NCBI RefSeq assembly: GCF_001423425.1
Contig: NZ_LMNX01000003.1
Location: 860,857-924,856, forward strand
Source of the DNA: Rhizobium sp. Leaf306
GTDB lineage: Bacteria > Pseudomonadota > Alphaproteobacteria > Rhizobiales > Rhizobiaceae
DNA: 64,000 nucleotides
Direction: 5' to 3'
The translations under genes were made by a program, and so were the position numbers. Below the pieces are notes generated by a model, which saw nothing but the letters and a program-made list of their open reading frames with translations, had not been told where the DNA came from and made no database searches. How positions within the stretch are numbered: position 1 is the stretch's first letter; the number at the start of each line of letters is the position of its first letter. This document shows, one piece after another, positions 45,923 through 55,016 of this stretch.

Positions 45923-46585
45923 TCAGCGGGATGACGGCTTTGAAACGCTGTTTGAAATCGGCGTGGTAAACATCGGCTCCGTTGCTGCAACAACGAGGGC
46001 AATGATGCTGCTGGCATTGCCAAGATCGAGCTGGTGGTCCGTCAGTTCGTAGGTGCGGCCGCGGCTTCTCGTCATCTGCGTGCGCACCCCGAGAAGGCAC
46101 GAGATGCGGAATCCGACATCGACCTCGCTCAGCCATGGCGCGATTTTTCTGAAGTGCGGGACGAACTGGCGATGATGCTCGATATCCTCAACCATCGGCC
46201 GGAATATTTCTGGGTCGTCGCTGGATTGTGCCAGCGTCGTCAGATGACGGAGCACCCCGTAACTGGAATGGGGATCGAGGCTCCAGCGGATGGATGGCCC
46301 GACAAGCGCTGCGATAAGATCGCCGGCGCAGGCAGGCGCCGGATCGGCCCGTTGAACCGCCGCCTGAAGCAATGCCAGGCGCTCCGCATTAAGGCGGAGA
46401 TAGACGCGCTCGGCAGCCGAAAAAATCAGGTGCTGAAGGGTTCCAAAATGATAGTTGACCGCCGCCACATTGGTGCCCGCCCGACAGGTGATCGTCCGCA
46501 CCGTCACGTCATCGGGGTGCCGAGCAGCCGACAGCAGTTGCTCGCACGCAGTGCGCAATTTCTCTCGCGTATGGCTCACTATCAT
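45923..46585 (-). CDS. TetR-family transcriptional regulator
   Basis: 220 residues from the ATG at 46585; a GTG at 46630 would add 15. The helix-turn-helix is near the N-terminus (VRTITCRAGTNVAAVNYHFG, TLQHLIFSAAERVYL), followed by a helical ligand domain. It lies just upstream of the phosphoesterase gene on the same strand (41-base gap) and is probably the first gene and regulator of the importer operon. Confidence 0.87.
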   Translation of the reverse strand: MIVSHTREKLRTACEQLLSAARHPDDVTVRTITCRAGTNVAAVNYHFGTLQHLIFSAAERVYLRLNAERLALLQAAVQRADPAPACAGDLIAALVGPSIRWSLDPHSSYGVLRHLTTLAQSSDDPEIFRPMVEDIEHHRQFVPHFRKIAPWLSEVDVGFRISCLLGVRTQMTRSRGRTYELTDHQLDLGNASSIIALVVAATEPMFTTPISNSVSKPSSR

Positions 46586-46744
46586 ACGGTTGCGTAGCGC
46601 AAACTCTGTGACATCCGAGTGAAGGTCCACGGTGAAGGCTGGCGCGGAGCGCCGTTGCCCGATGCATCACTTCCAGCGCCCCCTACTGGTCGCGCTGGAT
46701 GAGGGACAGCGCGCGCGCTAGCAGTCCCGACACCTGTTGATATT

Positions 46745-47109
46745 GCGACCCGACCGGTGCTGGCCAAAGGTGCGGTACGGCGTGTTCTGGAAGCCGTCCA
46801 AACCCTCCGGATGCACTATCAGCAGCCGATCAAAGTGGAGGAGCTTGCCGCTGCAGCCGCTATGAGCCCGCCGTCGTTCTACCAGCATTTCAACGCGCTG
46901 ACGTCAATGAAGCCGCTGCAATACCAGAAGCAGATGCGCTCCTGCATGCGCGTTCCTTGCTCACCGCGGTGACTGATAATATTGCACAATTCGCTTACAC
47001 CGTCGGTTACGGGAGCGTGTCACAATTCCATCGCGAGTACAAACGTGCGTTGGGAGTTACTCCGAGACATGACGTCATTCTGCCGATCGCCCCGGATATG
47101 GGCTCATGA
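46745..47109 (+). pseudogene. Truncated and frameshifted AraC-type regulator
   Basis: The C-terminal DNA-binding half of an AraC protein is recognisable: RRVLEAVQTLRMHYQQPIKV, EELAAAAAMSPPSFYQHFNA, then after a frameshift near 46935-46960 TAVTDNIAQFAYTVGYGSVS and FHREYKRALGVTPRHDV. The N-terminal cupin-like domain is absent or unrecognisable. The 3' end overlaps the 3' end of the HMG-CoA lyase gene by 6 bases. Inactive remnant. Confidence 0.75.
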
Positions 47110-47994
47110 GGCCGCCAAAATCCTCGAGATCGGAGAGACGGGATCACGTCCGAGTTTTGCCGCCGTCTCCACAGCCACACGTGCCAGCTTCGGCAGGTCG
47201 ACACCGGTCTTGATGCCCATGCCGTCCAGCATGAACACGAGCTCCTCAGTGGCTACATTTCCCGTTGCACCCTTTGCATAAGGGCATCCGCCGAGCCCGC
47301 CCACAGAGCTGTCGAACACGCTCACTCCTTCTTCGAGGCAGGCCAGGATGTTGGCGAGCGCTTGGCCATAGGTGTTGTGCTCGTGCAGCGCGATCGATGA
47401 AACCGGGATTTCGGCCGCAACCGCCCTGACCATCGTGGCTGCAGCCCTCGGGGTGCCAATACCGATTGTGTCCCCAAGCGAGACTTCGTAGCAGCCGAAC
47501 GCGTGGAGACGGCTCGCGACAGCGACGACGGAACTCAGTGCGACTGGGCCTTCATAGGGGCAACCCAGGACGCATGACACGTAGCCGCGCACGCGCATCC
47601 CAGCGTTGCGCGCTCCCTCCATGACCGGCAGGAATCGGTCGAAGCTTTCGGCGATCGAGCAGTTGATGTTCTTTTGTGAAAAGCTCTCGGATGCCGATGC
47701 AAAGATTGCGATTTCTTCGGCGCCGGCATCGCGAGCGGCTTCAAAACCTCTGAAGTTCGGGACGAGCATCTGCAGGGTGATCCCCTCGCGATGACCGACC
47801 GAGGACAGAACCTCCGTCGATCCTTCCATCTGCGGCACCCATTTCGGCGAAACGACGCTGCCTGCTTCGATCGTTGTCAGGCCGGCCTCGATGAGACCTT
47901 CGATCATCTGCACGCGATCAGCGACGCTGAGTGGACGCTTCTCGTTCTGAAGTCCGTCGCGAGGCCCCACTTCGACCAGCCGAACGTTATCCAT
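47104..47994 (-). CDS. mvaB: Hydroxymethylglutaryl-CoA lyase
   Basis: 296 residues from the ATG at 47994, with GGAGG upstream. Family marks: VEVGPRDGLQNEKRPLSVAD (metal/CoA site), EAGSVVSPKWVPQM, SCVLGCPYEG, GDTIGIG and the catalytic Cys loop GGLGGCPYAKGATGNVATEE. It splits 3-hydroxy-3-methylglutaryl-CoA into acetoacetate and acetyl-CoA. The start overlaps the MocR stop by 8 bases. With the HMG-CoA reductase encoded divergently it forms the two-step mevalonate degradation route; leucine degradation is the other common role but no partners for it are present here. Confidence 0.9.
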   Translation of the reverse strand: MDNVRLVEVGPRDGLQNEKRPLSVADRVQMIEGLIEAGLTTIEAGSVVSPKWVPQMEGSTEVLSSVGHREGITLQMLVPNFRGFEAARDAGAEEIAIFASASESFSQKNINCSIAESFDRFLPVMEGARNAGMRVRGYVSCVLGCPYEGPVALSSVVAVASRLHAFGCYEVSLGDTIGIGTPRAAATMVRAVAAEIPVSSIALHEHNTYGQALANILACLEEGVSVFDSSVGGLGGCPYAKGATGNVATEELVFMLDGMGIKTGVDLPKLARVAVETAAKLGRDPVSPISRILAAS

Positions 47995-49396
47995 CGTGTC
48001 CTCCAACGACCGTCAATATTTTCATCTCGTCTTTCAGAAAGGCGCAGAAGCGTGGATCTGCGCCATACGCAACATTCACCCGCATCGCCGCCGGCATGGC
48101 TTTCTCGCGATCCGCGTAGAAGACACTTGCCGGCGCGATGAAAATATTGGCTTTCGCAGCCCGGATACAGAAGGCGCTTTCGTCCAGAGCCGCTGGAAGC
48201 GGTACCCAGATGTAGAAGCCCTGCACCTTAGGGAGCGAAACTTCCAAACCGACGGCTGTCAGAGCCTGGGCGGTCGCCTTTGCCCCATGCTCGATCCACC
48301 CGCGCAAGCGCCTAAGGTTCTTCAGATACTGACCGCTCTCGATCATCTCCAGCACCACCCGCTCGACATGCAGGGACGTGGCAACCATCGTGATCATCTT
48401 CAGGTCGACAAGACTACGGATCGCCTCAGGCGCGCCTGCGACGTATCCGCATCGCAGACTTGCCGACAAAGTCTTTGAGAATGATCCGACGTAGAGGACC
48501 CGCTGCTGCTGGCCAAATGCCGCGAGCCGCGGCAGTGTCGGGGCGATCAGGTCGGCGAAAATATCGTCCTCAACCAATCGAAAATCGTGAACCTCTGCCA
48601 TCTGCAGGAGGGCGAAGGCATGCGCGGGCGTGAGCGTGCCGCCGGTGGGGTTATGGGCCTGGCTCTGGGTAAAGAACAGCTTCGGCCGATAGCGCGCGAG
48701 CTTCTGGCGCACTTCGTCGAGATCGGGACCGTCATGGAGCCGGCTTATCGAGATGACGTTTGCTTTGGCCAGCCGAAGCTTCGCATAGAGGGGATAATAG
48801 CCTGGACTGTCGACGAACACCGTGTCGCCAGGCTCGAGGAAATGCCGGATAATCAGGTCGAGTCCGTGATTGACCCCGCTCGTCAGCATGACGCCGTCGG
48901 GCTCGGTCGCGATCGACCGTTCTGCGAGCGAAACCCGAAGCCATTCCCTTAGCGGGCCAAGCCCCCAGGAACTGCCGTAGCCGAAATCCACCTCCGCGGT
49001 GGCGTTGCGGCTCGTGCGCAGGATACGGCGCATGTCGGAATCTTCCGTCCAGCTGACCGGCGGGCGGCCATCGCCAGGACGCGTTTGATAATTCTGGTCC
49101 AGCTGTTCCCGCAACAGCGACATGATGCTGGTCGCCTCGGAGACGTCGGGCTTTATCCTCGGCACCGGCGCTGGGCGGTTCTCCGCCACGTAATAACCGG
49201 AGCCCTGCCGCGCAGTGGCGAGCCCTCGGGCAACAAGCCTGTCATAGGCTTCCGCCATCGTGTTCTTGGAAACACCGAATTGCTCGGCCCCGCCCCGGAC
49301 AGACGGCAGTTTCTGCCCGGCCTTGTACAGACCGCTGGCGATCTGCTCGCTGACAACGCCAAGGATCCTATCAACCACCTTCACCGATCGTCCCAC
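47987..49396 (-). CDS. MocR-type regulator (GntR HTH + aminotransferase fold)
   Basis: 469 residues. N-terminal winged helix (about 1-75): VVSEQIASGLYKAGQKLPSV, FGVSKNTMAEAYDRLVARGL. A type I aminotransferase-like domain follows with the PLP Lys in VGSFSKTLSASLRCGYV and family segments SQAHNPTGGTLTPAHA. The start is a GTG; an internal GTG five codons on is also possible. MocR proteins usually sense PLP plus an amino compound; here it likely controls the mevalonate genes through the GGACAGT boxes in the shared promoter region. A role as a true aminotransferase is unlikely. Confidence 0.9.
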   Translation of the reverse strand: MGRSVKVVDRILGVVSEQIASGLYKAGQKLPSVRGGAEQFGVSKNTMAEAYDRLVARGLATARQGSGYYVAENRPAPVPRIKPDVSEATSIMSLLREQLDQNYQTRPGDGRPPVSWTEDSDMRRILRTSRNATAEVDFGYGSSWGLGPLREWLRVSLAERSIATEPDGVMLTSGVNHGLDLIIRHFLEPGDTVFVDSPGYYPLYAKLRLAKANVISISRLHDGPDLDEVRQKLARYRPKLFFTQSQAHNPTGGTLTPAHAFALLQMAEVHDFRLVEDDIFADLIAPTLPRLAAFGQQQRVLYVGSFSKTLSASLRCGYVAGAPEAIRSLVDLKMITMVATSLHVERVVLEMIESGQYLKNLRRLRGWIEHGAKATAQALTAVGLEVSLPKVQGFYIWVPLPAALDESAFCIRAAKANIFIAPASVFYADREKAMPAAMRVNVAYGADPRFCAFLKDEMKILTVVGGHDG

Positions 49397-49405
49397 CCTT
49401 CGGCT

Positions 49406-49468
49406 GGGACAGTACAGGTAATAATTCTGCCAACTGTCCCTTGCTCATCGCCGACATTCTAGGACAGT
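49406..49468. promoter_or_regulatory. Three GGACAGT/ACTGTCC boxes, probable MocR operator
   Basis: In the 115-base divergent region: GGGACAGT at 49406-49413, ACTGTCCC (inverted) at 49433-49440, and GGACAGT at 49462-49468, spaced about 27-28 bases apart. The first pair forms an inverted repeat of 8-bp arms. MocR regulators often use two or three repeated boxes. The arrangement sits between the regulator gene and the reductase operon. Confidence 0.65.
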
Positions 49469-49511
49469 TTGCCGTCCACGCAAGGGTATGCGTTGATTTG
49501 GGAGTGAGCCG

Positions 49512-50804
49512 TTGACGAAAATGACCGTGACATCGCGCATTGAGAACATGCGCAATCTTTCTCCAGCCGAGAGGCTGGTACAGGTTGCGGCAGCAACGCA
49601 GATGGATGACAGCGCACGCGCCGTCTTGTCGGCACCGGACGCTCTGTCCGTCGAGCGCGCGAACGGAATGCTTGAAAACGTCATCGGAACGTTCCAGCTG
49701 CCGCTCGGCGTGGCGACGAACTTTCTGGTCAACGGTCAGGAATATCTGGTGCCGATGGCTGTCGAGGAGCCCTCGGTTGTTGCTGCCGCCTCTTATATGG
49801 CGAGGATCGTGCGCGGCTGCGGCGGTTTCCAGACGTCATCGACGGCGCCCATCATGCGCGCCCAGGTCCAGATTATCGGCCTGTCGGATCCCAACGGTGC
49901 CCGGTTGGCCATTCTGGCCGCGCGCGACGAAATCATCACCCTCGCCAATTCCAAGGATCCGGTATTGGTGAAATTCGGCGGTGGCTGCCGCGACATCGAG
50001 GTGCATGTCTTCCCATCGACCTCCCGCGGTCCGATGGTCGTCCTGCATCTGCTGGTCGATGTCCGCGATGCCATGGGGGCAAACACCGTCAACACCATGG
50101 CCGAAGCCATCGCACCGATTGTCGAGCGGATCACCGGAGGTGAAGTCCGTCTGCGCATCCTGTCGAACCTCGCCGACCTGAGGCTTGCGAGAGCCCGTAT
50201 CGAGCTCACGGAAGAAGCCCTTGTGACCAAGGATTTTTCCGGCCGCCGGATGATGGAGGGCATCGTCGACGCCTACGAATTCGCAGCCGTCGATCCCTAC
50301 CGGGCCGCGACCCACAACAAGGGGATCATGAATGGCGTCGATCCTGTCGTCGTCGCAACGGGCAACGACTGGCGCGCAATCGAAGCCGGCGCCCACGCTT
50401 ATGCCGCGCGCTCCGGCCGTTATACCTCGCTGACGACATGGGAGATCAGCGCCAAGGGGACACTTGTCGGCACGATCGAGATGCCAATGGCACTCGGCCT
50501 GGTTGGCGGCGCGACGAAGACCCATCCGGCGGCGCAGGCAGCCCTGCAGATCCTCAACGTTGCCTCAGCCGTGGAGCTGGCCGAAGTGACGGTCGCGGTG
50601 GGCCTCGCACAGAACATGGCAGCGCTTCGGGCGCTTGCGACGGAGGGTATCCAGCGCGGCCATATGGCGCTGCATGCACGTAACATCGCGATCGGCGCCG
50701 GGGCTTCCGGTGATGAAATCGATGCCGTTGCGCGCCGGCTTGCAGCCGATCACGACGTTCGCGCTGCGCGGGCCGAGGAAATTCTCGCTGAATTGCGAAA
50801 GTAG
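49512..50804 (+). CDS. mvaA: Class II (degradative-type) HMG-CoA reductase
   Basis: 430 residues from the TTG at 49512 (GGGAG spaced 7 bases); ATG 49521 is an alternative three codons in. The class II pattern is clear: [20 protein letters not shown] with the catalytic Glu, [32 protein letters not shown] with the catalytic Asp, and [16 protein letters not shown] with the C-terminal His. In Pseudomonas mevalonii the homologue oxidises mevalonate to HMG-CoA with NAD+. An alphaproteobacterium normally makes isoprenoids by the MEP route, so a catabolic role is likely. It heads a four-gene plus-strand operon. Confidence 0.92.
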   Translation: MTKMTVTSRIENMRNLSPAERLVQVAAATQMDDSARAVLSAPDALSVERANGMLENVIGTFQLPLGVATNFLVNGQEYLVPMAVEEPSVVAAASYMARIVRGCGGFQTSSTAPIMRAQVQIIGLSDPNGARLAILAARDEIITLANSKDPVLVKFGGGCRDIEVHVFPSTSRGPMVVLHLLVDVRDAMGANTVNTMAEAIAPIVERITGGEVRLRILSNLADLRLARARIELTEEALVTKDFSGRRMMEGIVDAYEFAAVDPYRAATHNKGIMNGVDPVVVATGNDWRAIEAGAHAYAARSGRYTSLTTWEISAKGTLVGTIEMPMALGLVGGATKTHPAAQAALQILNVASAVELAEVTVAVGLAQNMAALRALATEGIQRGHMALHARNIAIGAGASGDEIDAVARRLAADHDVRAARAEEILAELRK

Positions 50805-50905
50805 GACTGACACCGCAAGCCGGGCAAAGGGGGAGCTTTGCCGGCTGCCGGGCACTGATGGGAATTTTTTTCGGCCGACAGGCCGACACCTGGGGAGGTT
50901 ATCTG

Positions 50906-51364
50906 ATGACAGAACAGAATGGTGCGCGCGCCGCCGGCCCGCACGGTCAACTTGCCGAGATCTGGGGAGACGTCGTATCTCGACCCCAACTCGGGAAGGC
51001 CATGATCATCGGCGCGATCTTGAGCGTTGCGATCTACTACGTCACGCTCGCAACGATCGCGCCCATGGCTGCCACTCCGGCCATCGGAAAGGCGCTGGCG
51101 ATGCTGACCGGCATCGTCGGCTCGGTTGTCAGCGGCGCCATTTGCTCGCGGCTGTTCTTGCCCAAACGCATTGTGGTGGAACAGGCACAGACCGGCACCG
51201 AATGGCAGATCGACATCCTCCAACAGCTAGAACAGGAGGGAGGCCCGATCGGCCGGGTTGAGGATCTTCCGCCCGAAGTCGCTCAGGAAATGCGCGAGGT
51301 CGGTCTCTACGACCTGTTCAAGACATACCAGGACCGGCCCGGCGCCGGCCGGCAGGGAGAGTGA
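50906..51364 (+). CDS. Small membrane protein, putative TctB-position partner of the permease
   Basis: 152 residues from ATG 50906, preceded by GGGGAGG. Two hydrophobic segments are visible (IIGAILSVAIYYVTLATIAP and ALAMLTGIVGSVVSGAICSR), followed by a hydrophilic C-terminal tail (IDILQQLEQEGGPIGRVEDL, VGLYDLFKTYQD). The TctB family usually has four spans, so this is not a clear TctB. Its position directly before the TctA-like gene (one-base gap between stop and next ATG) makes it a likely permease partner. I do not recognise it with confidence. Confidence 0.7.
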   Translation: MTEQNGARAAGPHGQLAEIWGDVVSRPQLGKAMIIGAILSVAIYYVTLATIAPMAATPAIGKALAMLTGIVGSVVSGAICSRLFLPKRIVVEQAQTGTEWQIDILQQLEQEGGPIGRVEDLPPEVAQEMREVGLYDLFKTYQDRPGAGRQGE

Positions 51365-51365
51365 C

Positions 51366-52748
51366 ATGGACGGCATGCTGTATGAAATCATCATGGCCAT
51401 CTCGCTCGGCCTTCTCGGAGCGATCCTGTTTTCAGCCATCGGCCTGATCTCGGGAACGGATGAAACGACCACGATCGCCCCGGTCACGCTCCTCGTCGTT
51501 CTTCTGGGTGCGCCGCCTGTTGCCGTCTTCACCTTCTGGATGTGTGCGGCCGTCTCCAAGCACATGACACATGCGGTACCGACCGCCCTCCTTGGAATTC
51601 CCGGCGATACCATGGCATTGCCGCTTCTCCAGCAGGCAACGGCGCTTCGCAATCTCGGGGCACCACATGTCGCTCTGCGAAAGATGCTGGCGGGCTCCGT
51701 CATCTCCGCATTCATCGCCGTTCCGCTGGCAGTCTTGTTTGCGGTCATTCTTGCTCCGTTCGGAACCTACATCACGGCCTCGGCGCCGTGGCTATTCATC
51801 GGAGCGGCACTCATCATCGCCTATTTCTCGGCCGGTCGCTGGGCGTCCATCCTGGCGCTTATACCGTTCACGCTGCTGATCGTAGCCTTGCAGGGCTACA
51901 CCGCCACGCACAACGTTAAGCTCGGCGTGAGCTACTTTCTCGGCATCGCGGTGGGGCCTCTGGTTGCAGAGCTTTTCTCTTCCGTGTCGCCGCTCGAGCG
52001 CAAGCGCATGGACCGCAGCGAGCCTCGGCAGACTACGCTTGCACCCGACGTGAAAGGCTGGGGTGGCTACTTCCCCAATCCGTTCCGCGTGCTTGACCGG
52101 AGCCAAGTGGTGACGACCGCGACAGCGGCTGCCGTGACCAGTGCAACCTTCGTGTTCAGCCCTGTCGCCGTCACCGTCATTGCCGGCGAGATCGTCGGCG
52201 CGCGCATCAAGCACGCGTATCACCGGCTGACCTCCGTGCTGGCTGTCCGAAACGGCGTGACAGAGTCAACCTATATTGCCGAAGCGCTGATCCCGCTCAT
52301 TGCCTTTGGTCTGCCGCTCAGCCCGGTCGCTGCCGGCCCGGCAGCGCCGCTGTTCAACGCGCCGCCACGCTTCACGGTCGATGCCGGGACCGGCGTCGTC
52401 AACAACCTGCACACGATGATGTCAGTGTCGGAGTTTCTGATCTGGGGGCTGGTGTCGGTCGTCATCGCGGCGGCGATCGCCTATCCCTTCGCTATGAACC
52501 ATGCACGAAGTGCCGCAGCCTTCGTCGCCAAGTACATCAGCCATGAAGCCATTATCGCGACATTCGTCGGTCTGATCTTGGTGATCGGTCTTTGGGAAGG
52601 TGGACTGCTCGCTCTGCTGGTCATCGTGACGGTCGGTCTCGTCGGAGGCCTGCTTTATCGCGTACTTGGCATGAACACCGGCGTACAGTTCATGGGCTAC
52701 TATGCCGCGATTCTTAGCGTTCCGGCCATCATGAAGCTGATCGGCTGA
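51366..52748 (+). CDS. TctA-type tripartite tricarboxylate transporter permease
   Basis: 460 residues, about ten to twelve spans. Family-like segments: AIGLISGTDETTTIAPVTLL, TALLGIPGDTMALPLLQQA (a variant of the TctA NIPG motif) and the second-half repeat SVLAVRNGVTESTYIAEALI. Shorter than typical TctA (~500). No TctC-type binding protein is encoded nearby. In this operon it is the only transporter, so it is the best candidate for carrying mevalonate or a related acid across the inner membrane. Confidence 0.85.
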   Translation: MDGMLYEIIMAISLGLLGAILFSAIGLISGTDETTTIAPVTLLVVLLGAPPVAVFTFWMCAAVSKHMTHAVPTALLGIPGDTMALPLLQQATALRNLGAPHVALRKMLAGSVISAFIAVPLAVLFAVILAPFGTYITASAPWLFIGAALIIAYFSAGRWASILALIPFTLLIVALQGYTATHNVKLGVSYFLGIAVGPLVAELFSSVSPLERKRMDRSEPRQTTLAPDVKGWGGYFPNPFRVLDRSQVVTTATAAAVTSATFVFSPVAVTVIAGEIVGARIKHAYHRLTSVLAVRNGVTESTYIAEALIPLIAFGLPLSPVAAGPAAPLFNAPPRFTVDAGTGVVNNLHTMMSVSEFLIWGLVSVVIAAAIAYPFAMNHARSAAAFVAKYISHEAIIATFVGLILVIGLWEGGLLALLVIVTVGLVGGLLYRVLGMNTGVQFMGYYAAILSVPAIMKLIG

Positions 52749-52787
52749 ACAGCCGGTCAGCATACCGAACGATAAGAGGAGAAAACA

Positions 52788-53819
52788 ATGACCTTGGATC
52801 TACGCACGTCAGCTCTCTGTGTGGCCCTGATCCTGATCGGTGCCGCAGCCCAGGCTGCCGATGACAAGCCGATACTGCCCGCACTCGACATTCCCCAGTC
52901 CCTGCAAGGGGTCGTACCCTTGCCGATGGCGGAATCGCAACTGCCTTCGGTGGAGGCACGGGAGTACTTCAAGGTGTCCGACAAGGGCGTTCAGCTTGAA
53001 TGCCCAACCTTCGATGCGAAAGGCGATCTGCTGTTTTGCGAGGTCTTCGGCGGAACGGTATTCCGTCTCACGCCAGACAAGCAACTGTCGAGCGTCGTGC
53101 CCGACCGGGAGCTTCGTCCTGCAGGCTTGGCAGTCCACAGCGGTGGCCGTGTCTACATGGCCGAACTTGGGGACTTCAAATCGCGAGGTTCGGTCGTCTC
53201 GATGGCGGCCGACGGATCCGACGTGCGCACCATTGTCTCCAGAGATGACGGCTTTCTACCCGACGACCTCGTCTTCGATAAGGAGGGCGGCTTCTACCTC
53301 ACCGATTTCAAAGGCGGCTCCAGCCTGCCATCCGGAGGCGTCTACTATATCGCACCCGGCGGCGGTAAGCCGGTGATGGTCGTGCCGAACCTGCGGATCG
53401 CGAACGGCATCGGCCTGAGCCCGGATGGCAAGACGCTCTGGGTCACGGAATTGGCAGGTGGCCAGCTGCATCGCATCTCCCTTGCCGACGCCACCACCAT
53501 CGCGCCGTTCGGATCATCTGTCGTCTACAACTTCGTCGGCGGAGGACCCGATTCCGTGCGCGTCGACGCCGACGGGAACGTCTACGTGGCGATGTACGGT
53601 CAGGGGCGGATCATGGTCTTCAATCCGCTGGGGCTGCCGATCGCCCAGTACCTGCTGCCCGGTCGCGATGACGGGCACAATCTCCGTTCAACCTCCATGG
53701 TTATCCGCCCTGGCACGGACGAGCTGCTGATTTTGACGAATGACTGGGACAAGGGCCGAGGTTCAACCATCTTTGTGGCAAAAGCAGTCGGCAAAGCAGC
53801 ACCATCATTCCTGCCTTAA
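52788..53819 (+). CDS. Exported SMP-30/gluconolactonase-like beta-propeller
   Basis: 343 residues. A signal peptide (LRTSALCVALILIGAAAQA) precedes an SMP-30-type six-bladed propeller: VQLECPTFDAKGDLLFCEVF, RPAGLAVHSGGRVYMAELGD, DDGFLPDDLVFDKEGGFYLT (metal/catalytic region), NGIGLSPDGKTLWVTE and GGGPDSVRVDADGNVYVAMY. Such enzymes hydrolyse lactones or esters with a divalent metal. In the mevalonate context, hydrolysis of mevalonolactone in the periplasm before uptake is an attractive but unproven role. Last gene of the operon, 39 bases after the permease. Confidence 0.88.
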   Translation: MTLDLRTSALCVALILIGAAAQAADDKPILPALDIPQSLQGVVPLPMAESQLPSVEAREYFKVSDKGVQLECPTFDAKGDLLFCEVFGGTVFRLTPDKQLSSVVPDRELRPAGLAVHSGGRVYMAELGDFKSRGSVVSMAADGSDVRTIVSRDDGFLPDDLVFDKEGGFYLTDFKGGSSLPSGGVYYIAPGGGKPVMVVPNLRIANGIGLSPDGKTLWVTELAGGQLHRISLADATTIAPFGSSVVYNFVGGGPDSVRVDADGNVYVAMYGQGRIMVFNPLGLPIAQYLLPGRDDGHNLRSTSMVIRPGTDELLILTNDWDKGRGSTIFVAKAVGKAAPSFLP

Positions 53820-54035
53820 AGCTGGCAGCTGTTGTGCGTTACCAGTTTCACTATCGGCATTCCAGATCGACGCCGCTCGGAGCCTGCTAAGGCTCTCAAG
53901 CTTCTGAACGAATACGAACCGACGACCCTGTGATTGCGACAGCTATCTGTTTGAGATCACTCAGAATCGAATGTCAGCCTTACTGGTATGGGAGGCCATT
54001 TGAGCTCCCAGAGCGGCGGGAATGCTGCCGTCTGG

Positions 54036-55016
54036 TCATAATCCGGCGCGGACATGGCAGGCAGCCTCCCTGCCCGGCCCGGTCGAGACCAGCGGCGGGT
54101 GCGTGACGTGGCAGATATCGACAGCCAGAGGACAGCGGGTGACGAACTTGCAGCCTTTGGGCGGGTTGGCAGGGCTCGGAAGATCCCCCTTCAGCACGAT
54201 CCTCTGCCGCTTTCGCTGCGCTACAGGATCTGGAAGCGGCACCGCCGACAAAAGGGCTTCCGTATAGGGATGCACCGGGCGCGCAAACACATCGTCCGTC
54301 CGGCCCGTTTCGATTAGATGCCCGAGATACATGACCGCAACCCTGTCGGCAAAATGCCGGACGACGGAGAGGTCGTGGCTGATGAACAGGTAGGACAGAC
54401 CGAACCGCCTCTGCAGATCGAGAAGCAGGTTGAGAATCTGCGAGCGGATCGACACATCGAGGGCGGAGACCGGCTCGTCGAGGATCAGCAGTTTGGGGTT
54501 GAGTGCCAGAGCCCTCGCGATCACGATCCGCTGACGCTGCCCGCCCGAAAACGCGTTCGGCTTGCGCTCCGCATGCTGTGGATGCAGTCCAACGAGGGCG
54601 AGAAGCTCGGCGACGCGCTCGGCCCTCTCTGCAGCATTGCCGACACCATGGATCGCCAGCGGCTCGCCGATGCTCTCGCCGATCGACATTTTCGGATTGA
54701 GAGCGGAAACCGGGTCCTGGAAAACGATCTGCACCTCGCGGGACAGAGCGCGCCGAGACGCGGTCTCGCCGTGAACGATCGGTTTGCCCTCGAACAGGAT
54801 GCTGCCTGCCGACGGTTTGGTCATGCCCAGAATGGCCGCGCCGAGCGTGGATTTCCCGCAGCCCGACTCGCCCACAAGAGCGACGCTTTCGCCATGGGCG
54901 ATGTCGAGATCGATGCCGTCGACGGCCTTGACGAACCCGGTCGGACGTCCGAGCAGGCCGCCGCGGATGGGAAAATGCACCTTGAGGCCGGACAGCGACA
55001 GAAGCGGTTCAGTCAT
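54036..55016 (-). CDS. Peptide-type ABC transporter ATPase (DppF type)
   Basis: 326 residues. Walker [16 protein letters not shown], signature FSGGQRQRIVIARAL, Walker B LLILDEPVSALDVSI, switch His LFISHDLSVVRH. The C-terminal Cys-containing region FVTRCPLAVDICHVTHPPLV is typical of oligopeptide transporter ATPases with an iron-sulfur cluster. Last gene of the operon; start overlaps the dppD stop by 4 bases (ATGA). Confidence 0.93.
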   Translation of the reverse strand: MTEPLLSLSGLKVHFPIRGGLLGRPTGFVKAVDGIDLDIAHGESVALVGESGCGKSTLGAAILGMTKPSAGSILFEGKPIVHGETASRRALSREVQIVFQDPVSALNPKMSIGESIGEPLAIHGVGNAAERAERVAELLALVGLHPQHAERKPNAFSGGQRQRIVIARALALNPKLLILDEPVSALDVSIRSQILNLLLDLQRRFGLSYLFISHDLSVVRHFADRVAVMYLGHLIETGRTDDVFARPVHPYTEALLSAVPLPDPVAQRKRQRIVLKGDLPSPANPPKGCKFVTRCPLAVDICHVTHPPLVSTGPGREAACHVRAGL

